Positions 12,501-27,500 of a DNA stretch of 64,000 nucleotides are shown in pieces (the first letter of the stretch is position 1; each line of letters opens with the position of its first letter). The notes below the pieces were generated by a model. The model was not told the DNA's origin. It saw nothing but the letters and a program-made list of their open reading frames with translations, and searched no databases. The position numbers and the translations under genes are program-made. Source of the DNA: Loripinus fragilis (lineage: Eukaryota > Mollusca > Bivalvia > Lucinida > Lucinidae); the NCBI GenBank assembly GCA_964019695.1, contig OZ026515.1:71559644-71623643 (forward strand), given 5' to 3'.

Positions 12501-15500
12501 CCTTGAAGTAAGCCTTCAGCCACCATTTTGATTGAATGAAGGAAAGACAGAAATATAAATCGTCCGTTAGGAACAGGATATTGCCATTAATTACCAGTGC
12601 CATCTGTCTTTTCTCTGCCATGCTGTTAGATCACAAACACTCAAAATATTGTTTTGGCTATTGTTGTGTTTGTATGGGGCAAAAGAAAAAAGGTCGCACA
12701 CACACTCATTGACTTAAAATGTTTTTTTGGTTGTTGTTTGTTTTTGGGGCAAAGGAAAAATAGACCGGAAGTACGAATGGACCATGCAACTGTCGTCGAG
12801 GGGGTCGATCAGTTGAACGACTGTCAGTTCGGATAAACAAATCTCTCTGTTTTTTCACTACCTGTGACACATTTAACCAAAATCATTACTGCATCTCATT
12901 GATGTTTTCCTACCATCCCTATCTATTTTCAATGCCTTGTGAATTGAAATAATGTATCGGAGATAATGGTTTAGGCTCCTAATTTTGAAATGGGCTATCC
13001 TAAATCAAGATGTCTGCGCCCATGATCATGGTCCCAGGTAGAGATAATTTTGTTCGCTACGACCCGCTAGACTAAGTAGTTTCAAACCTTTATGCTAATA
13101 ATGAGAATTGTTTCTAGTATGTTTTTGATATATACTCAAAATCAATCCTTATTTGTGCAAATTTGTCGTCTATTATACAATGTCATGTAATTTCGTGACC
13201 TATAGGCATCGAATTTCGCCAACGTAAGCAGTTATGGCTTTTCAGATAGAAAAATAAAAAAACAATCCGACCAGAACGTATTGTAGAGTGGACCCATCAG
13301 TATAAGCTAGTCCCAGTTACCAGCCTACTCAGCGTGGTAGTTTGGTGGTTAGGCACTTGCCTCTGGTGCTAGAGGTCCCAGGTTCGATCCCAGCTTGTGG
13401 CTAGGAAAATTTCGGCGTCTGAACACGCTTTCTCTAGTGTCATTTGCAGGGATGACACTAGATGAGTGCAGCATCCTTCGGATCAGGACGTTAGCTGGAT
13501 GTCCCCTGTGCAGAGAGAGTCACCCCTTGTGCAGGTTAAAGAACCCTACGGTAATTTCGATATGGTTACTTGAAGGCTTTCATAATGCAACCCGGAGTGT
13601 ACAAAGTACACCTGCCGATAATACTCGAAAGAGGGTCTGGCAGTATATAGAGAAAGAGAAAGAAAGGAAAGTATTAAAGCCACATTCTGTATTTCATTTG
13701 TTCTCTACATCACAGAGTTTTAACGAAGTAAACAAACGAATCTGGGTCTTTCCGGCTGTGGTTCGGCCAAATGTTGGGGTGAGTCGATTCTGCCTTTTTT
13801 GGTGGGTCGTTTCGGCTGTGGGTTGTTTCGGCCCATATGGGGGTACACTACATACTTAGGCTTGGACCCAGAATCTACTGTTCACCCAATTAAAAACTCA
13901 GGAATATCAGGCATTTGAAATTTTGTGACCCCAGAAAAATACCCATTCTGTACCTAGCCTTAAGAAAAATGTCCTAAAATGTATAGAAATGAATACCCAA
14001 ATTAGTCCAATTATGTAATGACCACCCATTTTTATCGGGCCGCATAGCGCAGTCGGTAACGTGTCTGGCTACAGATGAGTGTCTGACTTCAGATCCAGGG
14101 GTCGCATGTTCGATCCCAGCCCGGTCCCATACATTTTTTACCGGGCCGCGTAGCGCAGTCGGTAACGTGTCTGGCTACAGATGCGTGTCTGACTGCAGAT
14201 CCAGGGGTCGCAAGTTCGATCCGGGCCCGGTCCCATACTTTCGTGGAGATTGATCATTAAATAATTTCTACGGTCATTCTCCTCCCTTCCGCTGATTCAT
14301 TCAAGAAGGGTTGTTGTCAGTTACAAGCGAAAGTATGTGCACGAATTACTGGTTAACCGCTTGTTCAAGCCTGCCCAGTAAAAAGTGTGGTTAGGTGAAC
14401 TGACCGTCCCGCCATGACCATAGCTGTTGACTTGGGACGTAAAGCAACAAAACAAACAAACAAACAAACAATTTCTCCATACCCCTATAAATATTCATTT
14501 TTCTGAACCCCCAAAAATAGGCCAAGCCATATATATGTACGAAAATATCGAAGACCCCCCCCCCCTCCCCGGTTCGACCAGTTTCAATATTAATGCAAAG
14601 TATGTTACACTCCTCACCACATTATAGGTTAATAAAGTAAAGTGAATAATCCACACAATTTATTATTTGGTTCATCTTTATCGCACGTGCCTGATGTACT
14701 CATGCAGCCACCCAATGGGGCTGGACCCCTAATTTTTGGTCTGTTTACCTACTTTGTACTTAAAACCAGCAAAGGCTCTGAATAGGTTGGTATTATTTTA
14801 TGGGTTTGGGTATGTATCATCATCTTTTTTTCAACTGTGTAGGATTCTTTTTAGACTGCAGCGCTACACAGGCTAGTGTGAGATATCACTAAAAGAGAAC
14901 TCTCATTTATATTGTAACATATAGGGGGGGGGGGGGTCGGGTATATTGGGCCGAAACAGCCCACCAAAATAGGCTGAAACAACCCACCCTAAGATCAGGC
15001 CGTAACGACCCAGGCCGAAATGACCCGGCAGAAACAACTCATGTCCGAAACGACCTACAGCCGAAATGACCCGAAACCAAACAAACGGCTCATCTACTGA
15101 GGGCTAAGTAAAAGCATGCTCAAACACAAAGGGTGGTTTATTTCTTATAGGCTACTTTTACCGGTATCACAAACTACAGTGTTTCTAAATTGGAATTTGC
15201 ATACGGTTGTTGTACATCTACCCGTACACCTAGTACATTGTAATACTGTATTATGCAAGTACAGTACCAATGTATTATGCAAGTGACTGCGCATTGTCAT
15301 ACTATACTTGGAAAACCCATGTTGGCAGTGTTGCAGCCAAAGCTTCAAGGACCCTTGGTTTCCTCGGATGTAACCTCTACAACTGCAACACAGATGACAG
15401 AGAAAAGACATACAATTCCTTAGTACTCCCAACCCTGGAATATGCTGCATCAGCCTGGGACCGGCCCACACACCAGTGCAGATATTAACAGGCCTGAACA

Positions 15501-18500
15501 GGTACAGAGAAGAGGCGCTAAGTTCACTATGAACAATTACTGGGTGAAGACGCACGCTGTGTGACTTCTTCTTCTTCCAGTCAATGATCAGGATTCTTAA
15601 TAGAATGTACTGTTGACCAGCGTAGGGAAAAAGAGACAACCTCCTCTCTTCCGGGAAACAGTTAAAACATCAGACAATTAAAATAGTTAAAAACACAGTT
15701 ATCCATTAAGCATTTGAGTCGGCACCTGCTGCTCAATTCCCGCTCTGAACTCCTTGATGGTTGGGGAGTCTGTGACTACAGCAGGGAGGCGATTCCAGTC
15801 TTGTATGGTTCTGGGAATGAAGGAGTCTTTGTAGACATTGGCTGTAGGCTGATATAGTCTCTGTTGACCTCTAGTGCGTCTGTTGTTTAGTCGTAAAAAG
15901 TCACCAGTGCTGGATCCACTCTGTCTGTCCGTCCGAGTGCCTAGTTTGTGTAATCTGTAACTCCAAATATTTTCATTCCTTTATAATCAAACTATGCATA
16001 ATGATTGTTCACAAATTGAAGATGTGCACCTCCTATTTTGTGCACATTTGATCAATATTTTCTTATTTTTGAGGGGTGTTGAACTTAGACATTTTTTCCA
16101 TCCGAAATGCTTGGGTGTCTGGTTTGTGTAATCTGTAACTCCAACAGTATTCAAACTTGGCATAGTGATTGTTCACACATTGAAGATGTGCACCTACTAT
16201 TTTGTGCACTTTGAGTAATATTTTCTTATTTTTAAGGGGTGTTGAACTTTGACATTTTTTCCATCCTAAAGTAAATGCCTAGGGGGTATCTGGTTCTGTG
16301 TAATCTGTAACCCAAACAGTTTTTATTCCTTTAATATTTCAGACTTTGCATAATGATTGTTCACACATTGAAGATGTGCACCTCCTATTTTGTGCACATT
16401 TGATATTATTTTATTATGTTATTAGGATTGTTGAACTTAAGACATTATTACGTCTGCACCACCTTTGGGGTGCTTACATTGTGTAATCTGTAACTCAGTA
16501 ACAGTTTTCATTCTTTTTTATTCAAACCTTGCCCGTTTCCTGACATATTGAAAATCTGCACCTCTTATCTTTTTGCAGCTTTGATATATATTTTCCCATA
16601 CTTTTTTGGATGTTGAACGAAGACATTTTTCTATAGATTTACGTCTGTAACATTTATGGGGTGCCTGCTTTGTATAATATGTAACACCAATCACTTCCAT
16701 TCCTTTTATACAAACATTGCATGCATACAAATCTCATCAAAATTCCTTGGCAGGTGTGGGGGGGGGGGGCTCAATTATTTTAGATAGTCTCTCCTTATAG
16801 ATATGTCAATATACAATCAATATTTTGGCGATACAGATTCAGAGTAGAGTTTGGACTTGTTTCCCCAGGGAAAAAACTGACCGGTCAATTTTCCCCAGGG
16901 GAAAGATTTGACTTGTCAGTTTTTTCCCCACCCAGTCAGTTTTTCCCCCCATATTACTTTTTTGGAATAAGCTTGTCAAGTGATATATGGGTCATTTGTG
17001 GTATTAATTGGAATTAAATATGAGTCGTGGCATGAGATTTCCAACAATTTGGTATGTGCAACCAGCAAAGGCTCAGATCAGCCTGAGCATGCACGCAGTC
17101 TGATCAGAGTACTTCTTTTGTGGATCTTTTATGTTTTTGTTCTGTCTTGTGTTTGCTATGTTTTGTGCGCGTCTGTTTATATGTGCTTCGTGGTCACCTG
17201 CTGGGAAAGGGCTGACCTCTTGGCTCTCGTTTGTGGTGTCTTCTGTGAGTTTGTCACTTTCCCATTGGTATCCTGGGTCAGGTGTGGTACTTGATTATAT
17301 CGATTCCTGATCTTTGCAACCTTACTTACTTTGCTAGTCTTTTGAATATTCTATGAGTGTTAAGCTACTGACTGAACATCATTTGGAGTTCTTAAGCTTA
17401 ACAGGACTGGAGGCTTCACAGACTCGTCTGAGTCTACACTTGTCAAATGCCACATTGTTGGAAATCACGTGTCAGGGCTCATATCATTCTGAAATTGCAG
17501 TATTTGCTTTTACTATAAATTGTCTATACTATAAACCCAGTACAAAAGTGCAGAAGGATCTGGTGCAATTTTTATGGACCTTTTTTATAAAAAAATATTT
17601 GATTTTAAAAGTTTAAGCTGATGTTTCAACCCTGGATGTCCGTTAGGGCATCATCTGGGGATTTTGTCCTAAGATTCTGTTTGCTAGGAGCTTTTCATGA
17701 ATTTTATCCAGCAATGAAAGCAATACAACATGACCGTGCTTAACCATTTTCTTCATTTTTAGGTCAAAGACTTTGCAAAGCAGATGAGCAACATGTTGGT
17801 GGTAGGGGTACCTACACAAGAAATGGATATATTTATTCGTGCTTAGCTGGTCACTTGCATACAATTAAGTCCGCTGATGACAAGGTAAGGCAAAACAAAA
17901 AAATATGTGTGTTTCAGGTTACATGAAATTTTAAGAAAGGGGCGGTAGGCAGGAAAATATATTTATTTTGTTTACAGTTTTTACATGGGGAGGATGGGGT
18001 AACAAGATGGCCTACCTGGGAAATCCCTTGGAAGTCCCCTAAATATGCTTAAAAACTTTAAGGTGGGGGGGGGGACAAAAAATTAGGCACAGACGGGTAA
18101 CCTGAAACACACAATTTTTTATTTTAGGCCTTTAAAGAGGGAATCTGTGGTCCCCAGTTCAGGATACAGTTCCTGCAACATCAAATCACTGATAATAGAC
18201 AGAATTTATCTTATCGTTCTTAATATGTGACATGTCATTAGAAAATCTGTTCTTGTTGTGTGCAAACAACAAACGGGAAGATCAGAATGGTCTGCATCTT
18301 CTCAGTCTGATCAGCACCGTTGGTATTTGATGTTATTGGCTGTTTAGAGTCTGGTAGCAGAATACAATTGATCAGGCCTTAATTAGTTTAGAGTGCATAC
18401 CAGAAAATAATTTTCTTATTTCTCAACCAAAACATATGTTGTAGGTACTCAAAAGAACCATCTCAATGAGATGATTCTTTTGAGCACCCAAAACAGATGT

Positions 18501-21500
18501 TTAAACTGATGGATTAGAAAATATTTCACAATTTTACGCTCATAATTTTTGTTTATAATAAACCTATGAGTACATGCAATTATGTTTAATAAATTCAAGC
18601 AACCTGTTAGCATTTGCTGCAGTTCTTTCCACGTTGGTATTCAAGCTGAATTTGTTGGAAATGTCTACTCCCCAGTATCTGGAACTGGTGACTGATTCCT
18701 AGCACTCTCTGAATCGACGAGGCTATTTTATTGGAGTTAAGAGATGTTGCCAAACTGTCTTCAGAAAAGAGTAGGCATTGCTTGATTTACCCAATGTTGT
18801 TCGAAACTGACAAGTTGGTGCATTGACCAACAGCACACTGGTAAATGTATACGTCAATTTGGTGGTATTTACGCCTATTCAGATCGGTACTCGAATCTAT
18901 TCCTAAATGCTTACATAAATCGCCATGCACATACTGAATACTTGAAAATGATTGAATTAAGTCTATAGTCCTTTAGGTATATGGCATGTTTTTCTATTTA
19001 GTATTAACACCAATATCTACCACTTCCGGTCTATGATGTACCGGCAATACATGTAAATACCACCAAATCGACGTATACATTTACCAGTGTGAACAGTGTA
19101 GATCCAAATGAGGTGATGCATTATGTTACATCTCATCAAGGTCTACACTTTTTTGTGAAGGAGAATGCAAGCCCCTGGAACAAAAAATATGTTGTTTGGA
19201 AATTGTAACCTGTGTCCCCTCAAAACTATATGATGGATCATTCAAGTTTTTTTTTTGTATCAACATAGAAAGAGTATGGGCAGATTCTTGCTGAAGTATA
19301 GCCCTAAATAAGTCACTTTTTTAACCATAACATGATGACGATAAATTTATTACTTAGCCAAGAAGGCATAATAAATTCAGTTGAGGCTACCAACATATGT
19401 TTTTAAGAAATACCTCTCTTTTCTTTCCTCTACTACAGCCTTGTGTTCAAACAGTTTTCTCAGGACTCTGCAAATGCATGATAAAACATGTGTGATTCCT
19501 ACATTGGATGGGATCAACTTAAAGTGAATGAAATAATCATGAAACTTAAACAAACCAATGCATTACTCTTAAATTTCCATGAGATGTCCAAATGGGTCTT
19601 TAGAAGTTGCCTAGCAGCTTGGCATGACCTTGGGAATGGTAAGTTAATAATGTAGCTGAAATGGGTTATGGCAGTGTTGTGCCTAGAGCGCGGCATTGCG
19701 GGATTCCCGCGGTTTTACCGCCAAAGGCCCCTAAAAAACGCACCAAGTGCGGGCCTGAGGGCGCACCTCGAAAATCTGCTTATTATTTTTCGCTGATTTC
19801 TACTATTTCCGTATTTAGTGTAACCTAATAAAGGGAAGTAAATAGCGCAGTCCAATACACAACAACAATGGCGGAAAAATCAAATTTTATAGCAGAAGGC
19901 CAGAAAAACGCTATTTAAATATAGAAATAGTAAATTTGCTGGTGAATTCAAAACAAGGGCAACAGCAGAATTTACTTCACTGTCATCTACATCCCTTCTT
20001 GAGCCAAATCTATCGACATCGAGCTCAAATTGAAATAAAAAATGAACAGAAATTTCCGCATAACAATTCAGTTTAACAGGTAAAATTTTGAAAGATTTGG
20101 CGTGTCCCCCAGAATTTGTGAATGTCCCCCTGAAATTCAGGTAGAGGGACACCTGTGTCCCCCAGAAATCTTGACCTAGGCACAACACTGGTTATGGACA
20201 CGAGAAAACCTGTATTCGGGGTTTGGGAACAACAAAGGCGCAGACCAGCCTGATCAGCGCCTCTGTTATTCACTTATTGGAAAGTATCTTATCAAAACTT
20301 GCTACAAGCAAATTTTCTAGTTTCTAGCTAGTCTCTGTATCTGAGGAGACCGGTTTGAGTCTTGCATTGTGGGAACCCGGAAAACAGGTTTTGTCGCATC
20401 GAGACCCATAATTATGACCTTTGTTTTATTTCCAGGTTCAAGTTGAAGTGGTCAAAGATATGGAACAGAACACTGTGCCTGCCGTAGATTCAATAGTTAC
20501 AGCTAGGGTTAGTATTACACTTAAGGTGTCCATCTTTATTCATTTTGTATGTCTAGATACACCCACAACAAATAGCTAGCACACAAGATTTTGATACTTT
20601 TAAAAGGCATGGGTGACCAGTGGAGGCTCAGAAGAGTGCTGGTCATATCCTTCACTGCTTACACACATAAAATATAGAAGCAGATAAAGGTTATGTCTGA
20701 TAATTAGACCCCTATGTTTTATGGATAATATGCAATATGTGCATGGGCAGGATGAGCTGACCAAAATGTGTGTGTTTTTATGGAGAAATATGAAAAACAC
20801 TTTTCATTGGAAGTGTAGCAGAGATGGAAAATGAAGGGCATTACTAAACATTTTAGGAAGCTCGCTGTCATATCTAGTGACAGTCTTCTTCTGTAGAATG
20901 GGTATTTTATAAATATACAAACAGCAAAGATTCAGGTGAGCCTACATAAAGGTGCAGTCTTGCTTAGACTATTTGCTGTTTGAATATCAGCTCAGATGGG
21001 TTATACTCGAGACCGAAGGGCCGTGGGTTCGAGCCTCACCGGCGTCACTGCGTTGTGTCCTTGAGCAAGAACATTTATCCTAGCTTAGTACTGGTTCAAC
21101 CCAGGAAGACCTGTCCCTTTATAACTGAAAGATTGTTGATGGGACGTAAAGAATCAAATCAAACAAAACAATCAGATGGGTTATGATATCAATTTATTGC
21201 CATCTGAGTGACTTTGACAAATGTTTAGTGAATTAGCTTCCTTTTTTGCAGCATGTGATAAGGCACTGTATTTCACTTTTGCTGTTATTTATTGGTACCG
21301 TACAGATATTTAATATGCATGGGCCTCAACGCGACAAAACATGTTTTCGGGATTTTCTACAAAGCGAAACTCAAACCAGCCTCCTCAGCTACACAGACTA
21401 GCTAGAAAATTTAAATTCTGCTTATAGCAAGTTTAGATATGATACATTCCAATAAGTCAATAACAAGGGCGCTGATCAGACTGCACGGATGTGCAGGCTG

Positions 21501-24500
21501 GTCTGCGCCTTTGTTCGCAAACCCCCGAAGACAGGTTTTCTCGCGTCGAGGCCCATATCATCTGAGATGTCGGAGTCTACAAATGAGCAAGCTGCAGTAC
21601 AGCATATTTGACCATTGAATGAAAGGCCTAGCTATCTGAGCTTTAATTTGGTACAAATTTTAGTAGTCCATGGTAAGTAGCAGCTGAGATATGATTTTGT
21701 AGGTATACCCCCACTCTTGAATCACATTTTTTAATGTTTTCATAAATATTTTCATAAATATTTATGAATATGCAAATTAGATAAATGAATAAAAGGCCTA
21801 TGTCTAAGCTTTAATTTGATATTAAGGTTAGTAGTCTAGGATAAGTAACAACTGAGATATGAGTAATTTTGTAGGCACACCCCAACCTTGAATTCATTAT
21901 GGGTTGCCATAGAAACCTTGCATTTTCACATAGCCCATTAGCCCAAACAGGTTATTTTTTATGCATCAGAAATTTCTACCTGTCACAGGTAGAATACAAA
22001 ATTGGCAATTCCATACTCATTACATGCATGGGAAAATTCATCAGAATGTAAAGGGTTACACTGACCCTTCTTTATCATGGTATTTCTTTTATCGCGGCAT
22101 TTGCATATCATATAATTTTCCGGTGCAACACCACCTAGCGATTGTTTACTTGCGACATATTCTAAAGCAATCATCACACTTCCAATGCCAGCAAAAAATT
22201 GTCAAAATGTTGAATTCTGATATTCATATAAGTAAATTTACTAAAATAATGCAGAAATCAATATTTTAAAAATAATGGCTACCCCTTCCCCCCCACCCCC
22301 TTAGTACCTCTAAAATCAGTTGTTTTATTTTATCGGAGCCATGATCTGTCATCCATGAGATGTCAGAGCTGATTTCCAGACAGTCCAGTGATGCTTTTTA
22401 GTTATTTACTTATTTATTTTCAGAATTTTTTGTGAGAATTTTATTTTTTGCAAATAGACATATTTGCCACGTTAAAAAATCATGATTAAGACATGATTTA
22501 CCTACATCAGTAAGCGTCAGAGTGATTTCACCATTTTGCGACGGTTTAATTTTCACGAAGCTTCACTTCGCAGATGTGAAGTTTCATAAAAATAAAACCC
22601 TCATTTTGGAAAATTGATTCTTCAAATATATGTTGTAATGCCTGAGGCATGTTAATTGACTTATCAATGTTTCACTGGCCGGCTCAACACTGTCATTATA
22701 TCATTTCAGAAGTACAACATTGGTTTATGTTTTAGGTAACAAATGTGAACCCACGTTTCTGTAAATGTGGCATTCTCAGCGTTGGAAGGATTCCATTGAG
22801 AGAACCATTTAGAGGACAAATAAGGTAAGAAAGGCTGTCAAGTCAACATTCTAGATCTATATAGAGAGAACCATTTAGAGGAAAGATAAGGTAAGAGAGG
22901 TTGTCAAGTCAACTTTCTAGATTTATATATAGAGAACTATTTAGAGGATAGATAAGGTAATAGAGGTTGTCAAGTCAACATTTTAGATTTATATAGAGAG
23001 AACTATTTAGAGGATAGATAGGGTAAGAGATGTTGTCAAGTCAACATTGTACATTTATATATAGAGAACTATTTAGAGGATAGATAAGGTAAGAGAGGTT
23101 GTCAAGTCAACATTTTACATTTATATATAGAGAACTATTTAGAGGATAGATAGGGTAAGACAGGTTGTCAAGTCAACATTTGACATTTATATATAGAGAA
23201 CTATTTAGAGGATAGATAAGGTAATAGAGGTTGTCAAGTCAACATTTTAGATTTATAGATAGAGAACTATTTAGAGGATAGATACGGTAATAGAGGTTGT
23301 CAAGTCCACATTTTACATTTATATATAGAGAACTATTTAGAGGATAGATAAGGTAAGAGAGGTTGTCAAGTCAACATTTTACATTTATAATTAGAGAACT
23401 ATTTAAAGGATAGATAAGGTATGAGAGGTTGTCAAGTCAACATTTTACATTAATATATAGAGAACTATTTAGAGGATAGATTAGGTAAGAGAGGTTATCA
23501 ATTCAACATTTTACATTTATTTATAGAGAACTATTTTATGGACAGATAAGGTAATAGAGGTTGTCAAGTCAACATTTTAGATTTATATATAGAGAACTAT
23601 TTAGAGGATAGATAGGGTAAGAGAGGCTGTCAAGTTAACATTTTACATTTATATATAGAGAACTATTTAGAGGATAGATAAGGTAGGAAAGGTTGTCAAG
23701 TCAACATTTTACATTTATAATTAGAGAACTTTTTAAAGGATAGATAAGGTAAGAGAGGTTGTCAAGTCAACATTTTACATGTATATAAAGAGAACTATTT
23801 AAGAGACAGGTAAGGTAATAGAGGTTGTCAAGTCAACATTTTAGATTTATAGATAGAGAACTATTTAGAGGATAGATACGGTAATAGAGGTTGTCAAGTC
23901 AACATTTAACATTAATATATAGAGAACTATTTAGAGGATAGATTAGGTAAGAGAGGTTATCAAGTCAACATTTTACATTTATAATTAGATAACTATTTAG
24001 AGGATAGTTAAGGTAAGAGAGGCTGTCAAGATATCATTTTACATTTATATATGGAGAACTGTTTAGAGGACTGTTCAGGTAATAGAGTTTGTCAAGTCAA
24101 CATTTTGCATTTATATATAGAGAACTATTTAGAGGATAGATTAGGTAATAGAGGTTGTCAAGTCAACATTCTAGATTTATATATGGAGAACTATTTAGAG
24201 GACAGATAAGGTAATAGAGGTTGTCAAGTCAACATTTTACATTTATATATAGAGAACTATATAGAGGATAGATAAGGTAAGAGAGGTTGTCAATTCAACA
24301 TTTTACATTTATATATAGAGAACTATTTAGAGGACAGATAAGGTAATAGAGGTTGTCAAGTCAACATTTTAGTTTTATATATAGAGAACTATTTAGAGGA
24401 TAGATAGGGTAAGAGAGGTTGTCAAGTCAACATTTTACATTTATATATAGAGAACTATTTAGAGGATAGATAAGGTAGGAAAGGTTGTCAAGTCAACATT

Positions 24501-27500
24501 TTATATTTATAATTCGAGAACTATTTAAAGGATAGATAAGGTAAGAGAGGTTGTCAAGTCAACATTTTACATGTATATAAAGAGAACTATTTAAGAGACA
24601 GGTAAGGTAATAGAGGTTGTCAAGTCAACATTTTAGATTTATAGATAGAGAACTATTTAGAGGATAGATACGGTAATAGAGGTTGTCAAGTCAACATTTT
24701 ACATTTATATATAGAGAACTATTTAGAGGATAGATAGGGTAAGAGAGGTTGTCAAGTCAACATTTTACATTTATAATTAGAGAACTATTTAGAGGATAGA
24801 TAAGGTATGAGAGGTTGTCAAGTCAACATTTTACATTAATATATAGAGAACTATTTAGAGGATAGATTAGGTAAGAGAGGTTATCAAGTCAACATTTTAC
24901 ATTTATAATAAGATAACTATTTAGAGGATAGATAAGGTAAGAGAGGCTGTCAAGATATCATTTTTCATTTATATATGGAGAACTGTTTAGAGAACTGTGA
25001 AGGTAATAGAGTTTGTCAAGTCAACATTTTGCATTTATATATAGAGAACTATTTAGAGGATAGATTAGGTAATAGAGGTTGTCAAGTCAACATTCTAGAT
25101 TTATATATGGAGAACTATTTAGAGGACAGATAAGGTAATAGAGGTTGTCAAGTCAACATTCTAGATTTATATATAGAGAACTATTTAGAGGACAGATAAG
25201 GTAATAGAGCAGAACAAGAAGAGAGAGACAGAATGTGAAGTTGAAAGTAAAAGCTATATTATCTTGAAGGGTTTTTGCCATTGGAATACGTTTGCAAAAA
25301 TTAATAAGGCTGACCTGCGTTGCAAGTTGCGAATTGGCACTTAGGCAGTTCAAGAGACTGTATGTTTACTGTTTACTGTTTATGTATGTTGACTTGACAT
25401 TTATATATAGAGAACTATTTAGAGGACAGATGAGGTAAGAGAGGCTGTGAAGTCAACATTTTACATTTATATATAGAGAACTATTTAGAGGATAGATAAG
25501 GAAATAGAGTTTGTCAAGTCAACATTTTACATTTATATATAGGGAACTATTTAGAGGATAGATTAGGTAATAGAGGTTGTCAAGTCAACATTCTAGATTT
25601 ATATATAGAGAACTATCTAGAGGATAGATAAGGTAATAGAGGTTGTCAAGTCAACATTTTACATTTATATATTTGGAGAACTATTTAGAGGACAGATAAG
25701 GTAATGGAGGTTGTCAAGTCAACATTCTAGATTTATATATAGAGAACTATTTAGAGGATAGATAAGGTAATAGAGGTTGTCAAGTCAACATTTTACATTT
25801 ATATAAAGAGAACTATATAGAGGATAGATAAGGTAATAGAGGTTGTCAAGTCAACATTTTACATTGATATATAGAGAACTTTTTAGAGGATAGATAAGGT
25901 AATAGAGGTTGTCAAGTCAACATTTTACATTTATATAGAGAACTATTTAGAGGATAGATAAGGTATGAGAGGTTGTCAAGTCAACATTTTACATTTATAT
26001 AAAGAGAACTATATAGAGGATAGATAAGGTAATAGAGGTTGTCAAGTCAACATTTTACATTGATATATAGAGAACTTTTTAGAGGATAGATAAGGTAATA
26101 GAGGTTGTCAAGTCAACATTTTACATTGATATATAGAGAACTATTTAGAGGACAGATAAGGTAATAGAGGTTGTCAAGTCAACATTTTACTTTTACAGTC
26201 AAACCTGCTGTTGCGGCCACCTCTATTAAGCGTGACCCTCCCTTAAGCGGCCATTTTAGAGCCCCCCGAACAATTTTGAATGCAAATGCATCTTTATTAA
26301 GGGTGCACCTGTCCAAGGCGGCCAGCGGTCTGCGAAATTCGCCCCAAACTACTGAAATTATGTCGTCAAACGGCCAATTTCCAAGCGTTGATGTGGCCAG
26401 TTTCGATTAAATTTCATCGATTAACTTTATTGCACCAGTCATATACTTGGTGCAATTAAACTCCCCAGCAGTGGTGTCTCCCAGAACGGCCGCTACCCTA
26501 TGTCGAGGTTATTGGGCCCAACTATTTGGAAGTTTGCAGTTCAGTCGAACCACAAAGGGGCTGAAATCAACTAAGTTCAAGTGTTTATGCTAATAAAACA
26601 CTATGACATGATTCAGGAATCCAGCACATATGGATTAATAACAGTCGTAAACCTGTATACGCTAAACGAACACAACTTGTTGATTTTTGTAAGCGAGTAA
26701 CCATTATTACAAGCGGGTAACCAGTCGTAGAGCCAGTCAGCTGATAAAATTGTCGACATCAAAGCATTTTGCCGCTGCCAAAGTTCATTCATCCATACCG
26801 TGACAGATGTTTAACGGTAATAACGGTAAATGTGTGAAAATCTAAATGCAAAGTAATACTCTTTGCTGGAGGCAATCTTTGCTCAAAGTCAACAAGCAAT
26901 AGCTTTTGAGAAAAAAAAGAAGTTATTTTTGAGTAACAAAATTTGAACCATTTTACGATTCTTCTTCACCTGAATAAATTTACAATTCTAACAACATTCT
27001 CTTCATGTTCAATAGTACGATGGCCATTAAAAAGGCATTTGCTTATCAGAAATCAAGTTTTAGCTTCTAGAAAAAATATGATTAGCAGCCATACATGGAA
27101 ACCTTTAGACTGAATGGACATGATTTTGTTAATTGTATATTTTTTTTCCATTTATATATTTTATAAGAAATGCAATAACTGCAGCATTGCAGCAGTGTAG
27201 ACCTTATTCTTTATACTTTTCAACTCATTATTATATGGGTATCCTCAACTCGAAGCCAATATTCTTTTGTTTCCTCAATCATATGGCCATCTTAGCTGAA
27301 CCTCTATTAAGCAGCCACCTGTCTTAAGCAAGCGATTTCGGATTATCCCTTGACCACTTGCTTAAGACAGGTTTGACTGTATATATGGAGAACTATTTAG
27401 AGGACAGATAAGATGAGAGAGGTTGTCAAGTGAACATTTTACATTTATATATAGAGAACCATTTAGAGGATAGATAAGCTAAAAGAGGCTGTCAAGTCAA

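Noticed and set aside
13328..13400. tRNA gene
   Set aside because: A and B boxes are present, but the head is followed by a SINE body. The same holds at 14037, 14143, 39507 and 45070, where the units repeat with target duplications. These are SINE heads, not tRNA genes.
17280..17900. Frames of 60-100 codons in introns of EXOSC1
   Set aside because: No domain, no conservation signal, composition of AT-rich intron; those at 17643-17864 (-) are the shadow of EXOSC1 exon 2.
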